Origin: Azorhizobium caulinodans ORS 571
GTDB taxonomy: Bacteria > Pseudomonadota > Alphaproteobacteria > Rhizobiales > Xanthobacteraceae
Direction: 5' to 3'
Length of the DNA stretch: 64,000 nt
NCBI RefSeq assembly: GCF_000010525.1
Contig: NC_009937.1
Coordinates: 2,547,501-2,611,500, forward strand
The notes below the pieces were generated by a model that saw only the letters and a list, made by a program, of their open reading frames with translations, searched no databases and was not told the origin of the DNA. A program made the translations under genes and the position numbers. Of this stretch, positions 48,362 to 57,463 are shown one piece after another (position 1 is the first letter of the stretch; every line of letters begins with the position of its first letter).

Positions 48362-49543
48362 TCAGTGGGTGTAGGGGCGCGAGAGCTTGCACTCGGGGTT
48401 CAGGCGCACGCCGAAGCCGGGGGTGTCGTCGAGCTTCAGGCGGCCGTTCACCGGCACAGGCTCGTCGAGCAGGAGCGGCGTGAACATGGGCACCACCTGA
48501 TCTGGCACCGGGTGCATCATCAGAAACTCGGCAAACGGGCTGTTATGCCGGGTGATCACGAAGTGATAGCTGTAGACGGACGAGCCGTGCGGCACCACGA
48601 GCACGCCGGCCGCATCCGCGAGCGCCGTGATCTTGATGAGCTCGGTGATGCCACCGCACCAGCCCACGTCCGGCTGGATGATGTCGCAGCACTCCATGTC
48701 CAGCAGCATCTTGAAGCCCCAGCGGGTGGCCTCGTGCTCGCCGGTGGTGATAAGGTGGCCCTTCGGCGCGTTCTTCTTGAGCGCCGCATAGCCCCAGTAG
48801 TCATCCGGCGGCAGGGCTTCCTCGGTCCACTTCAGGCCCATCTCGTTCCAGGCGATGGTGGAGAAGCGCGTGGCATATTCCACGTCCAGCGCCATCCAGC
48901 AGTCCTGCATGAGCCAGAAGTCCTTGCCGACCTTGTTCCGCATGTCGTTGAGGATGTCGAGGTTCTTGCGAAGCCCCTCCTCGCCCTCTGCCGGACCATG
49001 GTGCAGCGCCATCTTGCCGCCGATGAAGCCCATCTCCTTGGCAAGATCGGGCCGGGCGCCGGTGGCATAGAACTGGAGCTCGTCGCGCACCGCGCCGCCG
49101 AGCAGGTGATAGACCGGCTCCTTGCGCCACTTGGCGAGCAGGTCCCAGAGTGCCAGGTCCACGCCCGAGATGGTGTTCACCACCAGACCCTTGCGCCCGT
49201 AATAGAGCGTCGAGCGGTACATCTGGTCCCACATCAGCTCGATGTCGGTGATCTTGGCGCCTTCGATGAAGCGGGCGAGGTGCTTCTCGACGATCCAGGC
49301 GGCGGGCTCGCCGCCAGTGGTCACCGCAAAGCCCACCGTGCCGTCGGAGGCCTCCACCTCGACCACCAGCGTGCCGAGCACGTTGATGCCGAAGGTGCGC
49401 CGGCTCTGGCGATAGGCCGGATACTTGGACATGGGGGTCGCGATGTGGTCGTCGATCCAGTGGGTGCCCTGCTGGTCGTGATAATCGCCGCCCCCGCCGC
49501 GCACCACATAGGCGCGCACTTCACGAATGGTAGGCACGGACAT
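48362..49543 (-). CDS. rhmD: L-rhamnonate dehydratase
   Basis: A 393-residue enolase-superfamily enzyme that dehydrates L-rhamnonate to 2-keto-3-deoxy-L-rhamnonate. Agreement with E. coli RhmD, recalled from memory, is very close: [20 protein letters not shown], the [20 protein letters not shown] segment, PDVGWCGG and [11 protein letters not shown]. Likely Mg2+ ligands are D214, E241 and E269, with H319 as catalytic base. The conserved N-terminal [14 protein letters not shown] motif is specific for this activity in the superfamily. Its start overlaps the upstream MFS gene stop by one base. Confidence 0.94.
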   Translation of the reverse strand: MSVPTIREVRAYVVRGGGGDYHDQQGTHWIDDHIATPMSKYPAYRQSRRTFGINVLGTLVVEVEASDGTVGFAVTTGGEPAAWIVEKHLARFIEGAKITDIELMWDQMYRSTLYYGRKGLVVNTISGVDLALWDLLAKWRKEPVYHLLGGAVRDELQFYATGARPDLAKEMGFIGGKMALHHGPAEGEEGLRKNLDILNDMRNKVGKDFWLMQDCWMALDVEYATRFSTIAWNEMGLKWTEEALPPDDYWGYAALKKNAPKGHLITTGEHEATRWGFKMLLDMECCDIIQPDVGWCGGITELIKITALADAAGVLVVPHGSSVYSYHFVITRHNSPFAEFLMMHPVPDQVVPMFTPLLLDEPVPVNGRLKLDDTPGFGVRLNPECKLSRPYTH

Positions 49544-50856
49544 CAACGGTCTCCTCGAGCAGTCACAGGGGTGGCGCCGGCCACGGGCTGGCGGGCTGCG
49601 CCCAGCGCCAGGATGGCGAGGACGCCGATGAAGGTGGTGGCGGCGAGCACATAGAGGCCGGCCGGGGCACCGAAGGTCGCATCGGCCCAGTTCTTCACAT
49701 TGGGGGCGAAGAAGCCGCCGAGGGCGCCCATGGCGTTCACGAGGGCGATGCCGGCGGCCGCCGCCACGCCGCCAAGATAGCGGGTGGGGAAGGTCCAGAA
49801 CATCGGTTGCACGGCGATGAAGCCGGCGGCAGCGAAGCACAGGGCGACCAGCGCGACGGCGGGCGGTGTGCCGGCGGAAACCGCGATGCCGGCACCCGAG
49901 ACGGCGAGGGTCAGGGCCGCGAGGCTGCGGTGTTTGCCGGTCTGGTCCGCGAGGCGCGGAATGAAATAGGTCGCGGCCATGGCGCAGATCCACGGGATCG
50001 CAGCGACGAGACCCACTTCAAGGCCCACCTTCTTGCCGAGCAGCGCGGCCACCTGCGTCGGCAGGTAGAAGACGACGCCATACACGCTCATCTGGATCAG
50101 GAAGTAGATCACCACGAAGTGGAGAATGCGCGGATTGGCGAACGCCGCCTTGAGGCCGGCATGGCCGTGGCTTTCCTTGGCCTTCTCCTCCGTGGCGATG
50201 GCCGCCACCAGCGCCTTGCGCTCGTCGGCGGGCAGCCATTTGGCATCGGCGGGCTTGTCGTCGAGATACCAGAAGGCCCAGATGCCGACGATGCTGGCCA
50301 GCAGGCCCTCGATGAGGAACATCCACTGCCACCCTTCGAGGCCCCACGCGCCGTGGAACTCCAGCAGCAGGCCGCTGAGCGGGCTGCCCAGGATGAAGGA
50401 GATGGGCGCGCCGAAATAGAATAGGCCGAGGATCTGGCCGCGCTTTTCCTGCGGGAACCAGTAGGTGACGTAGAGGATCACGCCCGGAAAGAAGCCGGCC
50501 TCCGCCGCGCCGAGCAGCAGGCGCAGGGCATAGAAGGACATCTCGCCTTGGGTGAACATCATGGCGGCCGAGACGAGGCCCCAGGTGACCATGATGCGGC
50601 ACATCCAGATCTTGGCACCGACCCGGTGCATGATCAGGTTGCTGGGCACTTCAAAGGCCGCATAGGTCAGGAAGAAGAGGCCGGCGCCGAGCGCATAGGC
50701 GGCAGCCGAAATGCCGGCGGACGCCTGGAAGGCATCCTTGGCAAAGCCGATGTTCGCGCGGTCAAGAAACGCCAGCACGTACATGAGCAACAGAAAGGGC
50801 ACGAGGCGAAGGCGCGCGCGCGCGACCGCCCGTTCGAGCGTCGGGTTGGACACCAT
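49543..50856 (-). CDS. MFS transporter, anion:cation symporter group (copy 2)
   Basis: A 437-residue, 12-helix ACS-group carrier, first gene of the L-rhamnonate operon. Marks include [36 protein letters not shown] and [20 protein letters not shown]. It is related to, but clearly different from, the second carrier downstream. Its stop overlaps the rhmD start (TGATG), which ties it to L-rhamnonate uptake, as for RhmT in E. coli. A GAGGAAA Shine-Dalgarno precedes ATG 50856. The promoter lies in the palindrome-rich gap before the divergent IclR gene. Confidence 0.88.
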   Translation of the reverse strand: MVSNPTLERAVARARLRLVPFLLLMYVLAFLDRANIGFAKDAFQASAGISAAAYALGAGLFFLTYAAFEVPSNLIMHRVGAKIWMCRIMVTWGLVSAAMMFTQGEMSFYALRLLLGAAEAGFFPGVILYVTYWFPQEKRGQILGLFYFGAPISFILGSPLSGLLLEFHGAWGLEGWQWMFLIEGLLASIVGIWAFWYLDDKPADAKWLPADERKALVAAIATEEKAKESHGHAGLKAAFANPRILHFVVIYFLIQMSVYGVVFYLPTQVAALLGKKVGLEVGLVAAIPWICAMAATYFIPRLADQTGKHRSLAALTLAVSGAGIAVSAGTPPAVALVALCFAAAGFIAVQPMFWTFPTRYLGGVAAAAGIALVNAMGALGGFFAPNVKNWADATFGAPAGLYVLAATTFIGVLAILALGAARQPVAGATPVTARGDR

Positions 50857-50897
50857 GATGGCGTTTCCTCAGGGACTGAAGTTGGGGGAGTGGTGCA

Positions 50898-50912
50898 TCC
50901 CATATTGTGGGA
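50898..50912. promoter_or_regulatory. Palindromic operator candidate 1 (IclR-type)
   Basis: TCCCATATTGTGGGA is a perfect TCCCA-N5-TGGGA inverted repeat. TTGTGG inside it could be the -35 of the IclR gene, with TAGGAT (50928-50933) as -10 at 17-base spacing, so a bound regulator would cover the promoter. Confidence 0.6.
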
Positions 50913-50914
50913 CG

Positions 50915-50935
50915 TCATCTTATTATGTAGGATGA
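50915..50935. promoter_or_regulatory. Palindromic operator candidate 2 (IclR-type)
   Basis: A near-perfect inverted repeat (TCATC-T-TA to TA-G-GATGA) whose centre is 20 bases from that of site 1. The two sites agree at about 13 of 19 aligned positions, suggesting two binding sites for one protein on the same DNA face. Confidence 0.55.
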
Positions 50936-50963
50936 TGATTAGGAGAGGTTTCGGAGGGTGTCA

Positions 50964-51785
50964 ATGTCCGTTGCTAGCGTTGGAAACGGTCCGGACGAGA
51001 GCGGCCCCGAAAGCAAGGCGGCGGGTCCCGCCGGCAGCCAGGCCGTGATGCGCGCGCTTGACGTGCTTGAGGCCGCCGCGTCCGACCCCATCGATCTCGG
51101 CACCCTCGCCTCAAGCCTCGGTCTCACCCGCAGCACGGCGCACCGCCTTGCCAGCGGTCTGGCTGCGCGCGGCTATCTGCGGCTTGCGCCCGGCGAGGGC
51201 TATTCGCTCGGCCCGAAGGTCATGGAACTCGGGGCACGGGCGCGGGCCCAGCGCCCCCTCGCCCGCATCGCCCGTCCGCATCTGGAAGCGCTGGCGTCCG
51301 AGACCGAGGACACGGTTCATCTCGGCGTGCTGGAAGGGGACTGGGCGCTCTATCTCGACAAGCTGCCTGGACGTCGGCGTTTCGAGATTTCCTCCCGCGT
51401 GGGTGAGCGCCACCCGGTCTGGTCCACGGGCCTTGGCAAGGCGCTGATTCTCGACGGGGATGCGGCGACCTGGGAGCGCTTCTTCGAGATCGGCTCCGCA
51501 CGCGGCCCGAACCGCGAGCAGGCGCGCACCGCCTGGCTCGGGCGCATGAGCAATTATGCCGACTGGGGCTACGCCTTCGACCTGGAGGAAAACGAGCCGC
51601 GCGTGCGCTGCGTGGCGGCGCCGATCCGCGATGCCTCGGGCCTCACGGTCGGCGCCATCAGCGTCTCCAGCGCCTCCCATTACATGGACGATGCCCGGAT
51701 GAAGGCGCTGTCGCAGATGGTGACCGGAACGGCGGACCGGATCAGCGGCGAGCTTGGCTGGCGGCGCAGGCCGTCGGGCCAATAG
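50964..51785 (+). CDS. IclR-family regulator of the L-rhamnonate operon
   Basis: A 273-residue regulator. A winged helix-turn-helix (AVMRALDVLEAAASDPIDLG, SLGLTRSTAHRLASGLAARG) is followed by the IclR effector domain (VHLGVLEGDWALYLDKLPG, GKALILDGD, AAPIRDASGLTVGAISVS). It is divergent from the L-rhamnonate operon, with two palindromes in the shared gap, so it most likely represses or activates that operon in response to a pathway acid. ATG 50964 has a GGAGG Shine-Dalgarno 6 nt upstream; GTG 50958 would overlap it. Confidence 0.88.
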   Translation: MSVASVGNGPDESGPESKAAGPAGSQAVMRALDVLEAAASDPIDLGTLASSLGLTRSTAHRLASGLAARGYLRLAPGEGYSLGPKVMELGARARAQRPLARIARPHLEALASETEDTVHLGVLEGDWALYLDKLPGRRRFEISSRVGERHPVWSTGLGKALILDGDAATWERFFEIGSARGPNREQARTAWLGRMSNYADWGYAFDLEENEPRVRCVAAPIRDASGLTVGAISVSSASHYMDDARMKALSQMVTGTADRISGELGWRRRPSGQ

Positions 51786-51907
51786 GAAAGCATCGCTGAG
51801 CGGGGCTGCGGCATAAGGACCGGCGTCGCGCCGCTCACCTCGCCGCGAGCGGGCTTGATCCGCCCATAATTTAATCTATCTGTGCAGTGGAAATGAGGAG
51901 ACAGACC

Positions 51908-52480
51908 ATGTCCCGACTGCCCCTGCGCACCATTGCCGATGCCCCCGAAGCCGCCCGCCCCTTCCTCGAGACGGCCGAGAAGAACAACGGCTATCTGCCC
52001 AACCTGCTGCGCGTGCTCGCCAACGCGCCGGTGGCGCTTGAAACCTATCTGACGGTCTCCGGCATCAACGCACGCGCCTCGCTGAACCTCTCCGAGCGCG
52101 AGGCGGTCCAGATCACCGCCGCCGCCACCCACGGCTGCGGCTTCTGCGTCGCGGGCCACACCGCCATCGCCGAGAAGAAGGCGCACCTGCCGGCGGAAAC
52201 CATCACCGCCCTGCGCGGCAAGGCGGAAGTGCCGGATGCCAAGCTCGATGCCGTGGCCCGCTTCACCGAATCCGTGATCGCCCATCGTGGCGCGGTGCCG
52301 GAAGCCGACCTTGCGACGTTCAAGGCGGCCGGCTTCAGCGACCAGCAGGCGCTGGAAGTGGTGCTCGGCGTCAGCCTCGCGACGCTCTGCAACTTTGCCA
52401 ACAACCTCGGCCAGCCGCCGCTGAACGAACAGCTCGCCGCCTATCGCTGGGAGCCTGCCAAGCCGGTGGCCGCCGAATGA
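51908..52480 (+). CDS. Carboxymuconolactone decarboxylase / AhpD-like protein
   Basis: A 190-residue helical protein of the AhpD-like superfamily. The redox CxxC and histidine lie in HGCGFCVAGH at residues 76-84 (C77, C80, H84), preceded by an acidic residue in LSEREAVQI. Such proteins can act as peroxidases through the cysteine pair. It is the first gene of a five-gene unit and its stop overlaps the next start (ATGA). A weak promoter-like pair, TTGATC (51855-51860) and TATCTG (51877-51882), lies upstream. The role in the operon is unknown, perhaps detoxifying peroxide from the flavoprotein encoded next. Confidence 0.82.
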   Translation: MSRLPLRTIADAPEAARPFLETAEKNNGYLPNLLRVLANAPVALETYLTVSGINARASLNLSEREAVQITAAATHGCGFCVAGHTAIAEKKAHLPAETITALRGKAEVPDAKLDAVARFTESVIAHRGAVPEADLATFKAAGFSDQQALEVVLGVSLATLCNFANNLGQPPLNEQLAAYRWEPAKPVAAE

Positions 52481-53565
52481 GCGCCCTGCCCGCGCGCCCA
52501 TTGGCCGATCCGCGCTGCGACGGCTGGCTCACCGAGGCGGCCGACGCGCTCGATACCGGCGCCACGCTCTGCGAGGATCTGCTCCCGCGTCTCGCGGCGG
52601 CGGGGCTTCCGGCCGTCGGCGTGCCGCAGGCCCGAGGCGGCGCGGGCGGCACGGTGATCGACGCGCTCGAGGCGCTTTCGGAGGTGGCGAGCCATTCGCT
52701 CGCAGCCGCCTTCGTTCTGTGGGGCCACCGGACCTACATCGAATATCTGCTGCAAAGCCCCAACCTCGCGCTGGCTGACGCGTTGCTACCGGACCTCCTG
52801 ACCGGCACGCAGGCGGGTGCAACGGGCCTGTCCAACGCCATGAAGCATCTTGCCGGCATGGAGCCGCTGCAGGTGACCGCGGTGACGGACGGAACGGCCC
52901 TGAAGGTGAACGGCGCCCTGCCCTGGGTGACAAACTTGCGGCCGCAGGGGTTCCACGTGGCGGCGGCGGTGGACGGGCCGGACGGCGTGCCTTTCGTTGC
53001 CAGCTTCGCCGGGACGGACGGCGGTGTCTCCCGCTCGGACGATCTCGAACTCATCGGCCTGCGCGGTACCAACACCGCAGCGATCACGCTCGCCGACGTG
53101 CGCCTCCCGGCCGGCCGCATCATTGCGGTGAATGCGCGCGAATGGCTGCCGCGCGTCCGGCCGGCTTTTGCCGGTCTGCAATGCGGCATGTCCATCGGGC
53201 TCGCGCGCCGGGCCCTTGCGGAAGCGCGGGATGCCGGCGGCGCGGGCCGCGGCATCCTCGCCCAGCCGCTCTCTGAGACCACGCAGCGGCTGGAAGCGGC
53301 GCAGTCGGCCCTTTTTGCGGGGCTGCGCAGCCGCGCCTTCGAGGCGGACGTGGCACCGCTGTTCGAGATCCGCATCGCGCTCGCCGAAGTGGTGGCCGAG
53401 GCGGTGGCGCTGGAGCTTCAGGCGCTGGGCGGCAAGGCCTATCTCGCCGGACCGGGGCGGGGCTTTGCCCGCCGCAGCCGCGAGGCCGCCTTTATCCCGG
53501 TCATCACGCCCAGTCTCGTGCAGCTCAAGACGGCTCTGGCCAAGCGCCGCGAGCAGGCGGCATGA
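52477..53565 (+). CDS. Acyl-CoA-dehydrogenase-fold flavoprotein
   Basis: A 362-residue protein of the acyl-CoA dehydrogenase fold: an N-terminal helical part (LPRLAAAGLPAVGVPQARGG), a beta domain (GLRGTNTAAITLADVRLPAG) and a C-terminal helical part. The usual catalytic glutamate (YEGT-type motif) is not visible. The C-terminal segment ends IPVITPSLVQLK, which recalls flavin monooxygenase relatives such as DszC/SfnB more than true dehydrogenases. With a linked NitT/TauT-type importer, oxidation of an imported organosulfur or similar compound is possible, but this is inference. Confidence 0.72.
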   Translation: MSALPARPLADPRCDGWLTEAADALDTGATLCEDLLPRLAAAGLPAVGVPQARGGAGGTVIDALEALSEVASHSLAAAFVLWGHRTYIEYLLQSPNLALADALLPDLLTGTQAGATGLSNAMKHLAGMEPLQVTAVTDGTALKVNGALPWVTNLRPQGFHVAAAVDGPDGVPFVASFAGTDGGVSRSDDLELIGLRGTNTAAITLADVRLPAGRIIAVNAREWLPRVRPAFAGLQCGMSIGLARRALAEARDAGGAGRGILAQPLSETTQRLEAAQSALFAGLRSRAFEADVAPLFEIRIALAEVVAEAVALELQALGGKAYLAGPGRGFARRSREAAFIPVITPSLVQLKTALAKRREQAA

Positions 53566-54329
53566 CATCGCCCGCGCTCGTGGCAGACGGCATCAGCCTG
53601 CGCTATCCCGGCGCCGAGCGCCGGGTTCTGGCCGATTTTTCGCTCAGCCTCGACGCGGGTGAGGTGGTGGCTCTGCTCGGCCCCTCCGGCGTCGGCAAGT
53701 CGAGCTTACTGCGGGTGCTGGCGGGTCTTCAGCCGCCTGATGGCGGGCGCATCGTCATGGATGGCGCGCCGGTGACGACCGTCCATCCCCGCCTTGCCCT
53801 CGCCTTCCAGAGCCCCGGCCTGCTGCCCTGGCTCGATCTGGAGCACAACGTCGCCTTCGGCCTCGACTTCAAGCGCCAGCCTAAACTCTCCCGCGCCGAG
53901 CGGCGGGAGCGGGTGGAGCACGCCATTGCCGAGGTGGGCTTGAGCCACGCCCGCCGCCTCAAGCCGGCGGCGCTCTCCGGCGGCATGGCCCAGCGGGCGG
54001 CGCTCGCCCGTTGCCTCGCCCGCAAGCCGCAGGTGCTGCTGCTGGACGAGCCTTTTGGTGCGCTGGACGAGGTAACGCGGGCCGAGATGCAGGACCTGCT
54101 GCTGAAGGTCGTGCGCGATTACGGCACGGCCGCGGTACTCGTGACCCACGACATCGACGAGGCGCTGCTGGTGGCCGACCGCGTGGTGCTGCTCGGCGGC
54201 GCGCCCGGCCGGGAGATCGGCCAGTGGTCCATCGACCTGCCGAAGCCGCGCGGCGCCTTCATTTCCGAACTCGGGGCCGTGCGGGTGGAGATTTTGACCA
54301 CCCTGCGCAACGCCATCCGCGAACAGTGA
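53562..54329 (+). CDS. ABC transporter ATP-binding protein, NitT/TauT type
   Basis: A 255-residue ATPase. The Walker A GPSGVGKSS is at residues 40-48, the Q-loop in AFQSPGLLPWLDLEHNV, signature LSGGMAQRAALARCLA at 138-153, Walker B LLLDEPFGALDE at 159-170, and the switch histidine in VLVTHDIDEA. The LPWLDL and FGALDE patterns are those of nitrate/sulfonate/taurine-type importers (NrtC/D, SsuB, TauB). It overlaps the flavoprotein stop (ATGA) and is followed by its binding protein. Confidence 0.9.
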   Translation: MTSPALVADGISLRYPGAERRVLADFSLSLDAGEVVALLGPSGVGKSSLLRVLAGLQPPDGGRIVMDGAPVTTVHPRLALAFQSPGLLPWLDLEHNVAFGLDFKRQPKLSRAERRERVEHAIAEVGLSHARRLKPAALSGGMAQRAALARCLARKPQVLLLDEPFGALDEVTRAEMQDLLLKVVRDYGTAAVLVTHDIDEALLVADRVVLLGGAPGREIGQWSIDLPKPRGAFISELGAVRVEILTTLRNAIREQ

Positions 54330-54340
54330 ACGGGGGACAC

Positions 54341-55531
54341 ATGCTCACCGACGATTTCTTCTCGCGCCGCGATGTCATGCGGCTCTCCGCGCTGCTCACC
54401 GCCGCCGGCGCCGCGCCCTTCCTGCAGGCGGGCTCGGCCCGTGCGCAGGAGAAGGACGCGCCGGTTCGCGTTGGCTATCTGCCGATCACCGACGCCACCC
54501 CGCTCCTCGTCGCCCACGGCAAGGGCTTCTACGAGGCTGAGGGCCTGAAGGCGGAAAAGCCGGTGCTGTTCCGCAGTTGGTCGCAGATCGTGGAGGCCTT
54601 CCTCTCGGGACAGGTGAACGTGGTGCACCTGCTCTCGCCCATCACGGTGTGGGCGCGCTATGGCAGCAAGGCCCCGGCCAAGGTGGTGGCGTGGAATCAC
54701 ACCTCCGGCTCGGGCCTCTCCGTTGGCCCGGACATTCAGTCGGTGAAGGATCTCGGCGGCAAGACCGTCGCCATTCCCTTCTGGTACTCGATCCACAATG
54801 TGGTGCTTCAGGCGCTTCTGAAGGAGAACGGTCTCACCCCCGTCTCCAAGAAGACCGGCACGCCGGCTGCCAATGAGGTGAACCTCCTCATCATGGCGCC
54901 GTCGGACATGGTGCCCGCGCTCGCCGCCAACCAGATCGCCGGCTACATCGTTGCCGAGCCGTTCAATGCCGCCGCCGAGGTGCTGAAGGTGGGCCGCGTG
55001 CTGCGCTTCACCGGCGATGTCTGGAAGGATCACGCCTGCTGCGTGGTCTTCATGCAGGAAAAGGATCTGGCCGAGCGGCCGGAATGGTCGCAGAAGGTGG
55101 TGAACGCCATCGTCAAGGCGCAGGCCTGGACCCGCGCCAACCGGGGCGAGACGGCGGAGCTGCTCTCCAAGGACAATCCGAACAAATACACGCCCCACAG
55201 TCTCGAAGTGCTGAAGCGCGTGCTCGATCCCGCGGCCGCCGACGAGAGCGCCTATGTGGCCTCCGGCGCCATCCGTCATCCGGACTGGCGCGAGAAGCGT
55301 ATCGACTTCCAGCCCTATCCCTTCCCGAGCTACACCGAGGAACTGGTAACGCGCCTCAAGGGCACGCTGGTGGAAGGCGATCGCGGCTTTCTCGATGCGC
55401 TCGATCCCGCCTTCGCGGCCAAGGATCTGGTGGACGACCGCTTCGTGAAGGCGGCGCTCGCAAGCTCCGGAGGCCTTGCCGCCTTCGGCCTGCCGGAGAG
55501 CTTCACACGCACCGAGGTCGTCTCGGCGTGA
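54341..55531 (+). CDS. ABC transporter substrate-binding protein, Tat-exported, NrtA/SsuA-like
   Basis: A 396-residue periplasmic binding protein. The N-terminus MLTDDFFSRRDVMRLSALLT contains a twin-arginine pattern (SRRDVM) and a signal ending in ARA, so Tat export is likely. The mature start VRVGYLPITDATPLLVAHGK and the FLSGQVNVVHLLSPITVW segment match the NMT1/NrtA/SsuA group. Ligand class (nitrate, sulfonate, pyrimidine precursor or other) cannot be fixed from sequence. It starts 11 nt after the ATPase gene and overlaps the permease start. Confidence 0.86.
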   Translation: MLTDDFFSRRDVMRLSALLTAAGAAPFLQAGSARAQEKDAPVRVGYLPITDATPLLVAHGKGFYEAEGLKAEKPVLFRSWSQIVEAFLSGQVNVVHLLSPITVWARYGSKAPAKVVAWNHTSGSGLSVGPDIQSVKDLGGKTVAIPFWYSIHNVVLQALLKENGLTPVSKKTGTPAANEVNLLIMAPSDMVPALAANQIAGYIVAEPFNAAAEVLKVGRVLRFTGDVWKDHACCVVFMQEKDLAERPEWSQKVVNAIVKAQAWTRANRGETAELLSKDNPNKYTPHSLEVLKRVLDPAAADESAYVASGAIRHPDWREKRIDFQPYPFPSYTEELVTRLKGTLVEGDRGFLDALDPAFAAKDLVDDRFVKAALASSGGLAAFGLPESFTRTEVVSA

Positions 55532-56349
55532 ACCCGCGTCCGGAGATCGTCCAACCGTCCGCGCCGGTGGCGAAAGCCGCCGCAGCCAAACGTGGGCGGG
55601 TCGGGCGGGCGCTGCTTGGTCTGGCGGGGCTCGCCCTGTTGCTGGTGCTGTGGTGGCTGGCCTCGGACGTGCTCGCGCGTCCGGGCAGCTTCGCGCAGAA
55701 GTTCTCACCCACCACCGCTCTGCCCGCGCTCTGGCGGCTGCTGCTGCAGTCGGACCTGCCGCTGAACATCCTCGTCAGCCTCAAGCGGGTGCTGGTGGGC
55801 CTTGGCATTGCGCTGGCCGTCGGCGTGCCCGTCGGGCTCTTGGTTGGCAGTTCGCGGCAGGCGGAGGCGGCGACAACGCCGGCCTTCCAGTTCCTGCGGA
55901 TGATCTCACCCCTGTCCTGGATGCCCATCGCCGTGATGGTGTTCGGGGTGGGTGACGCGCCCATCTATTTCCTGCTCGCCTTCGCCACCGTCTGGCCCAT
56001 CCTGCTGGCCACGGCGGCGGGCGTGCGGCAGATCGATCCGCAATGGCTGCTGGTGTCCCGCAGCCTTGCGGCCACGGGTTGGGAGACGCTGTCACGCGTC
56101 ATCCTGCCGGCCATACTCGGCCATGTGCTCACCGGCGTGCGGCTGGCCATCGGCATCGCCTGGATCGTGCTCGTTCCCTGCGAAATGCTCGGCGTTTCGG
56201 CCGGGCTCGGCTACTTCATCCTCGATACGCGGGATCGCCTCGCCTATCCCGAGCTGATGGCCACCATCCTCGTCATCGGCATCATCGGCTTCGCCCTTGA
56301 TGCCTGCGCGCGTGCCCTCGTGGAGCGTCTGGCCCCCGGACGGGGCTGA
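55528..56349 (+). CDS. ABC transporter permease, NitT/TauT type
   Basis: A 273-residue inner-membrane permease starting at GTG 55528, whose GTGA overlaps the previous stop. About six helices; the cytoplasmic EAA loop is SRSLAATGWETLSRVILPAI, and the end has CEMLGVSAGLGYFILDTRDR followed by a final helix, as in NrtB/SsuC permeases. It completes a one-ATPase, one-permease, one-binding-protein importer coupled to the flavoprotein and AhpD-like genes. A convergent AraC gene follows. Confidence 0.89.
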   Translation: MNPRPEIVQPSAPVAKAAAAKRGRVGRALLGLAGLALLLVLWWLASDVLARPGSFAQKFSPTTALPALWRLLLQSDLPLNILVSLKRVLVGLGIALAVGVPVGLLVGSSRQAEAATTPAFQFLRMISPLSWMPIAVMVFGVGDAPIYFLLAFATVWPILLATAAGVRQIDPQWLLVSRSLAATGWETLSRVILPAILGHVLTGVRLAIGIAWIVLVPCEMLGVSAGLGYFILDTRDRLAYPELMATILVIGIIGFALDACARALVERLAPGRG

Positions 56350-56408
56350 GCGGGAGGGGACGGCCGAATGCCGTCCGTCCCTCTCCGCCGGGCCGGACCA
56401 TCCACGCC

Positions 56409-57173
56409 TCATCCCTGCATGCTGCGCCAGCGGTGCGGGGTGGTGCCGGCGAAGCGCCGGAAGACGGTGGTGAAATGCGCCTGCGTCTGGAAACCCACCG
56501 ACAGCGCGATCTGGACCAGCGGCTCGGTGCTCTCGCGCATGAGCTGCTGCGCCCGCTCGACGCGGCACTTCAGCAGATACTCGTGCGGGCGAAGCCCCGT
56601 CGCGATGCGGAACTGGGCGGCAAAATGCATGCGGCTGAGGCCCGCCGCCGCGGCCATGTCGGCGAGGGTCACCGTCTCGCAGAGACGCTCCTGCACATGC
56701 GCCATGACACGCTTCAGGCGCCACTTCGGCAGGCCGGGCCGAACCCGCGCGGGAGCCGGTGCCGGCAAAGCCTCGTCCACCTGCGGCGCATGGGACTGTC
56801 CGTCGAGAGTGAGGATGCGGGCGACGATGGCGAGGCGCAGCGCATCCGCATGGAGGCCGCCGGCCGAATCCACCTCCGCGCTCTGGAGCGCCTGGGAGAG
56901 TTGCGCAACCACACGGTCGTCCACGAGGGTGCGGCGGTGGTCGGCGGGACGCGCCAGCAGGCTGTCCAGACCGACGAGGGTCTGGCCCGCCGCCCGCGCC
57001 TGGGAAATGGCCAGCACGAGACCCATGTGGGGCAGGTGCACCGACAGGACATCGCCGCTTTCCTCGCCCGCCGGACGCGGCAGGGCATCGGCGCCGGACT
57101 GGTCACCGGCGAGTAGTGCGATGACCCCACCCGCGCGGAGGTCCGGGAGATACGGTGCGACATGGAAAGACAT
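56409..57173 (-). CDS. AraC-family transcriptional regulator
   Basis: A 254-residue regulator with a variable N-terminal sensing part and a C-terminal AraC domain with two helix-turn-helix units (TLADMAAAAGLSRMHFAAQF and PLVQIALSVGFQTQAHFTTV), ending in the standard GTTPHRWR. It converges on the ABC/flavoprotein operon and is divergent from the histidine kinase, so it could serve either. The ligand is not evident. Confidence 0.88.
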   Translation of the reverse strand: MSFHVAPYLPDLRAGGVIALLAGDQSGADALPRPAGEESGDVLSVHLPHMGLVLAISQARAAGQTLVGLDSLLARPADHRRTLVDDRVVAQLSQALQSAEVDSAGGLHADALRLAIVARILTLDGQSHAPQVDEALPAPAPARVRPGLPKWRLKRVMAHVQERLCETVTLADMAAAAGLSRMHFAAQFRIATGLRPHEYLLKCRVERAQQLMRESTEPLVQIALSVGFQTQAHFTTVFRRFAGTTPHRWRSMQG

Positions 57174-57463
57174 GCGAATACCCCACGTGCTTGAAGGTGG
57201 ATCACGTTCGGGCCGGATCAGCGGCTCGGTGACATCAGCATGGGGAAACGGCGCTCACCCCTCCATCCTACGTCATGGTCGGGGACACAGCAGATGGGCG
57301 GTTGAGACCATACCTTCGTATATTCCGGATCGTCGCCCCGGACGGTAGCGTGGCCTCGCACGGCTACCAGAACGTGAAAGACGGGACAGGTATTGGACAA
57401 GACGGCGCCTCGCGCGCTGCTAGTTTTGATGTCTGATGCGTCACGCGGGGGCGGGAGAGGATA
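57174..57463. other. Divergent gap between AraC and histidine kinase genes
   Basis: About 290 bases with no gene recognised. A small perfect repeat ATAC-CTTC-GTAT (near 57310) lies in an AT-richer patch and may mark a promoter. GGGAGAGG before the kinase start is at the right end. Confidence 0.35.
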
